DNA of 64,000 nucleotides, from the NCBI RefSeq assembly GCF_022869805.1, contig NZ_CP094974.1, positions 2,728,001-2,792,000 on the forward strand, given 5' to 3'. The notes beneath the pieces were generated by a model. The model saw only the letters and a program-made list of their open reading frames with translations, had not been told where the DNA came from and made no database searches. The DNA comes from Halosolutus halophilus (GTDB lineage Archaea; Halobacteriota; Halobacteria; Halobacteriales; Natrialbaceae). The position numbers and the translations under genes were made by a program. Below, one piece after another: positions 9,067 to 15,986 of the stretch (position 1 is its first letter; each line of letters begins with the position of its first letter).

Positions 9067-10266
9067 ATGAGTTCCGTCCTCGGGGCACGGGTGAGTGCCC
9101 TCCAGCGCCGACTCGACGAACAGGACGCCGATCTCGCGGTCTGTTTTCCCGGTCCGAACCTGACCTACCTCACCGGGTTCGACGACTCACCGTCGGAACG
9201 ACACCTGCTACTGTTCGTCCCGAGAACGGGTGCGCCGACACTCGTCGCGCCGGAACTGTACGAGCAACAACTCCGCGCCTGTCCGATCGACGACCTGCGG
9301 GTGTGGGCCGACGAGGACGATCCGCTGGACGTCCTCGCGACCGTCGTTTCTGACCTCGATATCGGGGGTGTCCAGGCGACCGGTCGATCGACCGAACCGA
9401 CACCAGCCGACACGGCGACCGTCCTCGTGGACGATCGCATGTGGGCGACGTTTACGCACGATCTCCGGGACGTGCTGCCAGCCGCGACGTTCGACCTCCT
9501 GAGCACCGCGATCGAGGCCCTGCGGATTCGGAAAGACGACGTGGAACTCGACGCACTCCGGCGGTCCGCGTCGATCGCCGACCGGGTGTCGGTCGAGATT
9601 CGGTCGCGCGGCACCGGCCTGATCGGAACGAGCGAGACGGCACTCGCAGCCGAGATCGAGGACCTCCTCGAGGCGTACGGCGGCGACGACACGGCGTTTG
9701 ACACCATCGTCGCGTCGGGACCGAACGCCGCACTGCCCCACCACCACAGCGGCCCGCGCGAGATCGAAGCCGGTGATCCGGTCGTCCTGGACTTCGGGAC
9801 GTACGTCGACGCGGACGTTGACGGCGGAACCGGACGGTATCCCAGCGATCAGACCAGAACGATCGTCGCCGGTGACCCGTCGGCCGCGTACGAGCGCGTA
9901 CACGAGGTCGTTCGCGAGGCACAGTCGGCCGCGATCGACGCCATCGAACCGGGCGTCACTGCGGGCGAAATCGATCGAGCGGCCCGATCGGTCATCGCGG
10001 ACGCCGGGTACGGGGACGCGTTCGTCCACCGGACCGGCCACGGCGTCGGCCTCGAGGTCCACGAGCCACCGTACATCGTCGCGGACAGCGAGCGCGAACT
10101 CGAACCCGGAACGGTGTTCAGCGTCGAACCGGGAGTCTACCTGCCCGAGGAGTTCGGCGTCAGGATCGAGGATCTGGTCGTCGTGACGGCCGACGGCGTC
10201 GAACGGCTGAACGACTCACCGCGCGGGTGGGAAACCGGCGCCCAGTTCCGAGACCGGAACTCGTGA
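9067..10266 (+). CDS. M24-family Xaa-Pro dipeptidase/aminopeptidase
   Basis: A 399-residue pita-bread metallopeptidase that cleaves before or after proline, or creatinase-like. The N-terminal creatinase domain (NLTYLTGFDDSPSERHLLLFVP) is followed by the catalytic domain with all five metal ligands: Asp in VVLDFGTYV, a second Asp in SDQTRT, His in GHGVGLEVHE, Glu in FSVEPGVYLP and Glu in VRIEDLVVV. The ATG at 9067 is chosen over an in-frame start at 8968 because the intervening 33 residues are Pro/Thr-rich and not family-like. It is divergent from otsA. Confidence 0.92.
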   Translation: MSSVLGARVSALQRRLDEQDADLAVCFPGPNLTYLTGFDDSPSERHLLLFVPRTGAPTLVAPELYEQQLRACPIDDLRVWADEDDPLDVLATVVSDLDIGGVQATGRSTEPTPADTATVLVDDRMWATFTHDLRDVLPAATFDLLSTAIEALRIRKDDVELDALRRSASIADRVSVEIRSRGTGLIGTSETALAAEIEDLLEAYGGDDTAFDTIVASGPNAALPHHHSGPREIEAGDPVVLDFGTYVDADVDGGTGRYPSDQTRTIVAGDPSAAYERVHEVVREAQSAAIDAIEPGVTAGEIDRAARSVIADAGYGDAFVHRTGHGVGLEVHEPPYIVADSERELEPGTVFSVEPGVYLPEEFGVRIEDLVVVTADGVERLNDSPRGWETGAQFRDRNS

Positions 10267-10403
10267 GTCCGAAAATGCGACGTGTCGCTCCCGCCGATCG
10301 AGGGCGGCAACCCGCCCAAAAATCCCCCGTGAATCGAGTACCGCTCACCCGAACCGGGGCGGTCTCACCCGATCGGTTCCCTTCGTGCGTGCCCGGAATC
10401 AGC

Positions 10404-10459
10404 CAGTGACAGCGACGACCCCGCAAAGAACCAGTGGCAGCGACGACCCCGCAAAGAAC
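10404..10459. repeat. Two 28-bp tandem repeats
   Basis: The unit beginning CAGTGRCAGCGACGACCCC occurs at 10404-10431 and again directly at 10432-10459 with one mismatch (A/G at position 6). It lies between the M24 peptidase gene and the convergent zinc-ribbon microprotein gene. No coding role is seen. Confidence 0.8.
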
Positions 10460-10483
10460 CGGCCGGCACACACCCCGTGTGAT

Positions 10484-10636
10484 TCAGTAGTAATAGAGTT
10501 CGAGTTCGTGGCCGCAGTTTCCACAGGTGGCCTCTTTCCCCTGCAATCGATTGGAGTCGGTTTCGCCTCCGATCCCGGGTCCGGGTGGAACGGTCGTGGA
10601 AACGTCCGTATCGCACTCCGGGCAACCAATCGTCAT
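10484..10636 (-). CDS. 50-residue zinc-ribbon microprotein
   Basis: A very small gene: MTIGCPECDTDVSTT...KEATCGNCGHELELYYY. Two CxxC knuckles (Cys5/Cys8 and Cys38/Cys41) make one zinc ribbon, followed by an acidic-aromatic tail. Third codon positions are mostly G or C. A CTATAAC-like box lies about 60 nt upstream, so a short leader is likely. It belongs to the type of haloarchaeal zinc-finger microproteins, some of which are known to affect growth and biofilm; which role this one has is unknown. Confidence 0.75.
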   Translation of the reverse strand: MTIGCPECDTDVSTTVPPGPGIGGETDSNRLQGKEATCGNCGHELELYYY

Positions 10637-10859
10637 CCCTGATCGGTTCGCACGAGACATGCCTCGTGAGTTATCGACGTTCCCCGTTAGTTATAGCAAG
10701 CGTACGCCGTTCCTTGGGTTCGATTTCTCACCGTTCCCTCGCTCTACGGGGCCATTTCTTCGCGAAAACTGTTCTGAACGGCGGCCCACTGATCGTCGAT
10801 CAGGTGTCGGATCGAGCCGACGTTCGCGCGTCGATCGTCCGGGTATCCGGTCGGGCCGA

Positions 10860-11397
10860 ACGCGCGACGGCCACGGTCGATTACGGAAAGTTGTACCCGC
10901 TGAACTGTCTGAAGTAGGATGACTACTACTTCAGAAGCATACTGCCCAGTGTGACGACTCGGACTCCGAGCAAGCCACGCGGTTGACCCAAAAGAAGTCG
11001 GCGCGTCGCACCCACTACTTCCACACGCTTTCCAAGCACATCGTCCGACGATGTGTGGACGAGGGAGTTGGAACGATTGTGGTGGGCAACCTCTCCGGCA
11101 TCCGCGCGGACGAGGCGAACGGCGAGGCGAAGAACTGGGGCAAGCACGGGAACGTCCAAGTCGTGTTCGTGTTGTGGTCGGAAGAGTGATGTGAACCGTG
11201 TTGAACGGGGTTTGTACGTGTGTGATGAGTGCGGTACGGTGGCGAACGCTGATGTGAACGGTGCTGAGAACATTCGGCAGAAAGTATCTCCGAGTCCGTC
11301 CAAGGATAGGAGTAACGGCTGGTTGGCACAGCCAACGGCGTTCCTGCTCGACCAAGAGAGCGGACGCTTCGCACCGCGAGAACAGGCTACGTCGTAA
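10860..11397 (+). pseudogene. Decayed TnpB relic, copy 2
   Basis: C-terminal part of a TnpB closely related to copy 1. It begins near TVDYGKLYPLNCLK, hits a TAG at 10917, continues as DDYYFRS and then in another frame TQKKSARRTHYFHTLSKHIV, VGTIVVGNLSGI and NWGKHGN. A deletion of about 35 codons then joins this to TSKSCSCCGRK in a new frame, followed by ERGLYVCDECGTVANADVNG and the usual C-terminus. The zinc finger is intact here, but the stop, frameshifts and deletions make it inactive. Same orientation as copy 1, about 5.8 kb away. Confidence 0.85.
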
Positions 11398-11416
11398 CCC
11401 ACACTATCACAACGCT

Positions 11417-11453
11417 CGGGAACCCTCGACCGTCAGGGCGGGGAGGATGTCAA
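11417..11453 (+). ncRNA. TnpB right end with terminal hairpin, copy 2
   Basis: CCTCGACC-GTCA-GGGCGGGG at 11424-11443 forms the same stem as copy 1 with one A-G mismatch, followed by AGGATGTCAA ending at 11453. In a live element a guide would start at 11454, inside the 3' end of the convergent lipoprotein gene. Expression is unknown. Confidence 0.6.
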
Positions 11454-12559
11454 GCGGAATATGTGACGTCTTCGAAGTCGAAAAACGCCGTTTCGTACCC
11501 GTCGTGGCGCGACACCTTTGGCGGGGTGTCGACCGAAACCGTGATCTCGTCACCCGACTCGAGGCCATCGAGACCGGTCCCGTAGTGATGACCGAACTCG
11601 TCGTCGAGGGTCTCACCGAGCGCCGCCTCCTGAACCACCGATCCGTCGCGTTCGATCGAAACGGACAGCGAAGTAAACGGGAGGATAACGTCGTTGTACG
11701 GCGTCCGGGGACAGACCGCCAGCGACGCCGACCCATCGGAATACCGATCGTCGTCGGTTACGACGGCAGAAATAGTCGCATCCCCGCTTCGCTCCGTACC
11801 GAGCACGTCGCCGGGGAGGTTCTCGATCGGCGGTCCCCGCGACGTCGGTGCGGGGCCGACGTCGTGATCGCCACTGGCCCCGGAATCGGCGTGACGATCG
11901 CCGTGATCCATCAGGGGGAGCGCGTCTCGAGTCCCCCGTCGATCCTCGTCGACCAGTTCGACGTCGATGTCGTGAACGTCCGACCGGGCGTACTCGAAGT
12001 CGACGGCGAGCGTCGCGGTCGTGTCGAGTCGGCCTTCGAACGCGCCGGTCCGAACGGCGTCGACGGGGCCGACCCTGGCGCGGACCGTGTACGCTCCTTC
12101 TTCGGGTAACGGGACGTTATCCCCGTAGTGAAATCCCATTCGTTGTGCGATCATCGGCCACGGCGAACTCCCGACTCCGTCGATCGGGTCGCCCTCTCGG
12201 AGAATTTCGTACTGGACGTTCACCGGAAGGACGGTGTCCGTCTCGCGATCCCAGACGGTGAGCATCAGGTGGAGACTGTCGTCGGGTTCGACGTCGACGC
12301 GACTACCGCCTTCGCCCGGGATCCAGAACCGGTGTGGGATCGTGTAGGACACCTCGAGCGCGTAGTCGCCGTCGACCGCCCGTCCGTAGGTGGCCATTTC
12401 CTCGCTGCCGGCCGGGAGGTAGACGACGTCGGGTCGATCCTCGACGAGGGGTGGATTCGCCCAGGCGGACTGCTCTTCGAAGCCGAGGCGCTCGAGACAA
12501 CCGGCGGTCGCGACGCCACCGACGACGGCCGCTCCCCGGAGAAAGCCTCGACGGTTCAT
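11450..12559 (-). CDS. Tat lipoprotein, iron-transporter-like (DUF7350 type)
   Basis: A 369-residue lipoprotein: MNRRGFLRGAAVVGGVATAGC is a Tat signal with a lipobox ending at Cys21. A TP34/p19-like domain follows (IPHRFWIPGEGGSRVDVEPDD, LHLMLTVWDRETDTVLPVNV, YTVRARVGPV), in bacteria linked to periplasmic iron or copper binding. A His/Asp-rich linker (DHGDRHADSGASGDHD) and a second beta domain complete it. The start at 12559 is where the Tat signal begins; upstream readable sequence has no such signal. It is divergent from the SCO1-TlpA-CcdA genes, so metal handling for cytochrome assembly is plausible. Its TGA is supplied by the TnpB right end. Confidence 0.8.
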   Translation of the reverse strand: MNRRGFLRGAAVVGGVATAGCLERLGFEEQSAWANPPLVEDRPDVVYLPAGSEEMATYGRAVDGDYALEVSYTIPHRFWIPGEGGSRVDVEPDDSLHLMLTVWDRETDTVLPVNVQYEILREGDPIDGVGSSPWPMIAQRMGFHYGDNVPLPEEGAYTVRARVGPVDAVRTGAFEGRLDTTATLAVDFEYARSDVHDIDVELVDEDRRGTRDALPLMDHGDRHADSGASGDHDVGPAPTSRGPPIENLPGDVLGTERSGDATISAVVTDDDRYSDGSASLAVCPRTPYNDVILPFTSLSVSIERDGSVVQEAALGETLDDEFGHHYGTGLDGLESGDEITVSVDTPPKVSRHDGYETAFFDFEDVTYSA

Positions 12560-12613
12560 TACCGACGGGTTAGTCGTGGCTGAAAAAACGCCTGTCGGTT
12601 CGATCGTCGAAAG

Positions 12614-12679
12614 CGGAACGAACCCTCGAATCCGGCCCGGATCGCCGAGATCGGAACGAACCCTCGAACCGGACCGGAT
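12614..12679. repeat. Direct repeat in the divergent lipoprotein/SCO1 promoter region
   Basis: A 28-29 bp unit starting CGGAACGAACCCTCGAA and ending CCGGAT occurs at 12614-12642 and 12652-12679, 38 bp apart (start to start), with one indel and one substitution. It lies between two divergent genes and could be an operator pair or a simple duplication. Confidence 0.6.
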
Positions 12680-12746
12680 AATTGGAATCGTCACCTTCGT
12701 CGATCGAACCAATGGCCATTTGACGACGCAATCCTAGGGTAATACT

Positions 12747-13547
12747 ATGGAACGGCGGACCTATCTGCGCTCACTCGGCGTCGCGAGCCTCGCCGGCGTT
12801 GCCGGCTGTCTCGGCGATGGACTCTCGGGACTCGGATCGGACGACAGTAACACGGTACTCGATCCACCCGAAGAGAAGCGAGGTGATCCGTCGCATCCGA
12901 TTCACGGCGAGGAGTTCCCGCCGTTTTCGCTCCCCGATCCGATCGCGGGGGAGACGGTCTCGCGCGAGGACTTCGTCGGCGAAAAACCGTTTCTGATGAC
13001 GTACTTCTTTACGTCCTGTCCGGACGGTGCCTGTCCGGCCCTGCTCTTGCGACTGCGTCGGGTCCAAGAGGACGCCGCCGAACGGGGCTACGAGGACGAT
13101 ATTGCCCTCCTCGCGGTGACGTTCGATCCCGAGCGTGATACGCCGGAGACCCTCGAACAGTATGCGGTCGAACAGGGGGTCGACCTCGACGCGGGGAACT
13201 GGCACTTCCTTCGCCCGGAGAGCGAGGACGAGGCCAAGGAGGTCATCTACGACGAGTTCGGAATGCGATACAAACGTATCGAGGACACGGACGAACTCGC
13301 GGGTGGAACCGACGACGCGAACGACGGAGAAGCGGACGAGGACGGCAGCGACGATCACGGGAACGAGACCGACAGCGAGCACGATACCCACGATCACGGC
13401 GAGTACACGTTCACTCACTACAACCTGATCACGCTCGTCAACGAGGACGGGATCGTCGAACGGGCCTACCCGAACGCGATCGCGGACCGCGAGGCAGTCA
13501 GCATCGAGACGATCGTCGAAGACGCTCGAACGGTGGTGACCGACTGA
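12747..13547 (+). CDS. SCO1/SenC-family copper chaperone lipoprotein
   Basis: Delivers copper to, or reduces, the CuA site of cytochrome oxidase. A 266-residue protein with a Tat lipoprotein signal (MERRTYLRSLGVASLAGVAGC). The thioredoxin fold carries the SCO copper site: CPDGAC (CxxxC) at about residues 92-96 and the distal His within EYTFTHYNLITLV. An insert rich in Asp, Glu and His (DHGNETDSEHDTHDHGEYTF) precedes this His and may bind extra metal. Its stop is 1 nt before the next gene, so it is the first gene of an operon with a TlpA-like protein and CcdA. Confidence 0.9.
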   Translation: MERRTYLRSLGVASLAGVAGCLGDGLSGLGSDDSNTVLDPPEEKRGDPSHPIHGEEFPPFSLPDPIAGETVSREDFVGEKPFLMTYFFTSCPDGACPALLLRLRRVQEDAAERGYEDDIALLAVTFDPERDTPETLEQYAVEQGVDLDAGNWHFLRPESEDEAKEVIYDEFGMRYKRIEDTDELAGGTDDANDGEADEDGSDDHGNETDSEHDTHDHGEYTFTHYNLITLVNEDGIVERAYPNAIADREAVSIETIVEDARTVVTD

Positions 13548-13548
13548 A

Positions 13549-14142
13549 ATGCGTCGGCGAGAGGCCCTCGCCGGGGTGGCCAGCGTGGGAACGGTCGTCG
13601 GCGGGGGTGCGATCGCTATCTACGGACTTCCCTCCGTCGAGGATCTGGCCGGGCAATCCGACTCGGCCGACGGTGAGGCGGACGAGGGGGGCGACGACCC
13701 GCTCACGATCGAGACCGTCGACGCGCCGGGCAGTGAGGCCGGGGAGGTGCTCGTGCCGTCGCCGGATCGAGCCACGTTCGTCGACATCTTCGGCACCTGG
13801 TGTCCGCCGTGTATCGAGCAGATGCCGGCTCTCGCCGAGGCGCACGATCGGATCGGGGACGAGGTCCTGTTCATCTCGGTGACGAACGAATCGGTCGGCG
13901 AAAATCGCGGCATCTCCGAGGCCGAACTCGTCGACTGGTGGGACGAACACGGGGGGAACTGGACGCTCGGACTCGATCGCCGCGCGGAACTGACGGAACG
14001 ATACCTGGCTGGCGGTTACCCCTCGGCTGCGGCGATCGATGCCACGGGAACGGTCCAGTGGTCGGATTCGGGCGTCAAGTCGGCGGACGAACTCGTCGCG
14101 GGAATCGAGCAGGCGCTCGCCGTCGAGGTGGACGGGGAATGA
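13549..14142 (+). CDS. TlpA/ResA-like thioredoxin, exported
   Basis: A membrane-anchored thiol-disulphide oxidoreductase of 197 residues. MRRREALAGVASVGTVVGGGAIAIYGLP is a signal anchor of Tat type without a lipobox. The thioredoxin core follows with FVDIFGTWCPPCIEQMPAL (active-site CPPC), LFISVTNES and GGYPSAAAID (the cis-Pro loop). It would keep cytochrome c or CuA cysteines reduced outside the membrane, drawing electrons from CcdA, whose start codon overlaps this stop (ATGA). Confidence 0.9.
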   Translation: MRRREALAGVASVGTVVGGGAIAIYGLPSVEDLAGQSDSADGEADEGGDDPLTIETVDAPGSEAGEVLVPSPDRATFVDIFGTWCPPCIEQMPALAEAHDRIGDEVLFISVTNESVGENRGISEAELVDWWDEHGGNWTLGLDRRAELTERYLAGGYPSAAAIDATGTVQWSDSGVKSADELVAGIEQALAVEVDGE

Positions 14143-14858
14143 TCGCGGCGCTGTCCGGGCTGGTGTCCGACACGGCGCTGCTGACGACGCTCGCGTTCGC
14201 GCTCACGGCGGGCGTCGCGACGTTCTTCTCCCCCTGTGCGTTCCCGCTGTTGCCCGGGTACGTCGGCTTCTACGTGAGCCAGACGGAGGGCGAGGACGCG
14301 TCGCTCGGCGGTGCCGTCAGCCGTGGCGTCGTCGCTGGCGTCGGCGTTCTCGCCACGTTCGTCGCCCTGGTCGGGGCGGCCTACTGGATCGGCCACGCGA
14401 CGCTGTCGAACGTCGTCCTGTTCGAGCCACTCGTCGGTGCGATCCTCGTCGTCCTCGGCGTGCTCGTCGTCCTCGATCGAGCGCCGTCGCTGTCCGTTCG
14501 GCTCCCGAAGCGCCGATCGAACGTCCTCGGGTTCGGGATCTTCGGCGCCGGCTACGCACTCGCTGCGGCCGGCTGTGTCGCACCGCTTTTCATCGGCGTG
14601 GTCGGACGGGCCCTGTCGTATCCGCCGGGGATGGCGGCGCTCGTCGTCGGCACGTACGTCGGAATCGTCGTCCTGCTCATGGTTTCGCTGACGGTCGCGA
14701 CCGGAATGGGGCTGCTCGCGGGTTCCGGTCGGCTGGTCGCCCACAGCACCACGCTCGAACGGTTCGCCGGTGCCGTCATGATCGTCGCCGGGATCGGACA
14801 GCTGTATCTCGCCGTCGTCGTCCTCGACGTGATCGAAGTACCCGTAACGCTCGTGTGA
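14139..14858 (+). CDS. ccdA: CcdA-type thiol-disulphide transporter
   Basis: A 239-residue membrane protein with six predicted helices. Moves reducing equivalents from cytoplasmic thioredoxin to outside thiol proteins. The two functional cysteines sit in SPCAFPLLPGY (helix 1) and AAAGCVAPLF (helix 4), the usual CcdA pattern. The ATG at 14139 overlaps the TGA of the TlpA gene. The three-gene order SCO1-TlpA-CcdA marks a cytochrome oxidase/cytochrome c maturation operon. Confidence 0.92.
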   Translation: MIAALSGLVSDTALLTTLAFALTAGVATFFSPCAFPLLPGYVGFYVSQTEGEDASLGGAVSRGVVAGVGVLATFVALVGAAYWIGHATLSNVVLFEPLVGAILVVLGVLVVLDRAPSLSVRLPKRRSNVLGFGIFGAGYALAAAGCVAPLFIGVVGRALSYPPGMAALVVGTYVGIVVLLMVSLTVATGMGLLAGSGRLVAHSTTLERFAGAVMIVAGIGQLYLAVVVLDVIEVPVTLV

Positions 14859-14970
14859 CACCTCGACGGCTCGTGTTCCACGAGCCGCGAGTTCGGCGCT
14901 CCTGATCGGTCCGGCCACCGAAACCGGCCGGACGAATCGATCCGACGTCCCAAAACCCGTTGATGGTGCG

Positions 14971-14978
14971 TTTATAGT
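14971..14978 (+). promoter_or_regulatory. TATA box for the 43-residue zinc-ribbon gene
   Basis: TTTATAGT at 14971-14978 is centred about 27 nt before the GTG at 15002, the classical leaderless arrangement. It is the main support for that start. Confidence 0.65.
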
Positions 14979-15001
14979 TCACCTTCGGAAACAGCAAAAT
15001 C

Positions 15002-15133
15002 GTGAGTCGTCAACGGTGCCCGAACTGTCTGGAGCAGGCCGGGTGTGAAGTCGATCGAGCAGTCACCGAGACTGGACTCGAACGGACGTTCGAGTGCGAA
15101 AACTGCGGCAACACCTGGACGGTGGTCTTCTGA
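15002..15133 (+). CDS. 43-residue zinc-ribbon microprotein
   Basis: GTG start, then SRQRCPNCLEQAGCEVDRAV and, after a short linker, RTFECENCGNTWTVVF. Two CxxC pairs (Cys6/Cys9 and Cys32/Cys35), with a further Cys15, make a rubredoxin-like zinc ribbon resembling the TFIIS/RPA12 knuckle with its aromatic end. A well placed TATA box supports expression as a leaderless transcript. Function unknown; a role in nucleic-acid or protein binding is the usual guess. Confidence 0.75.
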   Translation: MSRQRCPNCLEQAGCEVDRAVTETGLERTFECENCGNTWTVVF

Positions 15134-15283
15134 GGCGCGCCCGTAATCCGTACGTGGAGACCGTCGCAGAGCCCTGCCGATCGGAACGGACGGCCAGCGA
15201 TCGATTCCCGTCGATCGTTCCGTTCCCCGGCAGGGGCAGGTCTGGCATGTATTGGGGTCCCGGTCGAAGTGCCGATCGAAAAA

Positions 15284-15709
15284 ATGTACCAGGACCTTTT
15301 GATCGCGACCGACGACAGTGACGGTGCTCGACGGGCGGTCGATCACGCGGTCGAACTCGCCGATCAACTCGACGCGACGCTTCACGTCCTGTCGGTCTCC
15401 GAAGAAGGGCCTCACAGTACGCAGAAACAGGACAAGATGCGGTCGGATCCGGAGAGCGAAGCACACCAGGCGGTCGAACGCGCCGCGGAGTCGGCGTCGG
15501 AACGGGGAGTGGAGACGACGACCAACCTCCGCCAGGGCGTTCCCCAGGAGCAGATCGTCGACTTCGCCGAGACGAACGCCATCGATATGATCGTCGTCGG
15601 GACGGTGGGGCGCACCGGACTCGATCACCTGGTCGTCGGCAGCGTCGCAGAAGAAGTCGTTCGCAACGCCACGGTTCCCGTCGTGACGGTCCGAGAGACG
15701 TCTCAGTAA
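15284..15709 (+). CDS. Universal stress protein (UspA family)
   Basis: A 141-residue single Usp domain: MYQDLLIATDDSDGARRAVDHAVELA at the start, Asp of the first strand for ATP, and the nucleotide-binding loop GTVGRTG-9x-GS (VGTVGRTGLDHLVVGSVAEEV), so ATP binding is likely. Small cytoplasmic stress proteins of unknown exact role. The ATG at 15284 matches family starts; an in-frame GTG at 15269 would add five residues. Confidence 0.92.
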   Translation: MYQDLLIATDDSDGARRAVDHAVELADQLDATLHVLSVSEEGPHSTQKQDKMRSDPESEAHQAVERAAESASERGVETTTNLRQGVPQEQIVDFAETNAIDMIVVGTVGRTGLDHLVVGSVAEEVVRNATVPVVTVRETSQ

Positions 15710-15986
15710 CGTCCGATCAGCGTCGAGAACCCGGCTCGGCCAGCGTTCCGGACCCGTTACTGGCCGATTCCGACGGATCGTAAGCCAGTGTTACTCACGA
15801 ATACGGTATCGATAATTAACGGCGCGGGCCGCCAAGCACGGCTATCGTGGCCGTTCGTCTCGGCGTCGCGTGCCGGCACCCGATCGACGACGGGTCGCAC
15901 GTCCGGGGGAGACGACTGCGGTGGTCGATCGGGTCGGTGCCCGGCGGTGGCCCGCGGGCCGATCCACTCCCGGAGGTGACCGGTCC

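Noticed and set aside
10404-10459. Possible CRISPR-like repeats
   Set aside because: Two units are directly adjacent without any spacer, so this is a tandem duplication.
13800-14138. Longer start for CcdA inside the TlpA gene
   Set aside because: The added 113 residues are Arg/Gly-rich and overlap the TlpA-like frame; the ATG at 14139 overlaps the TlpA stop as ATGA and begins a normal CcdA.
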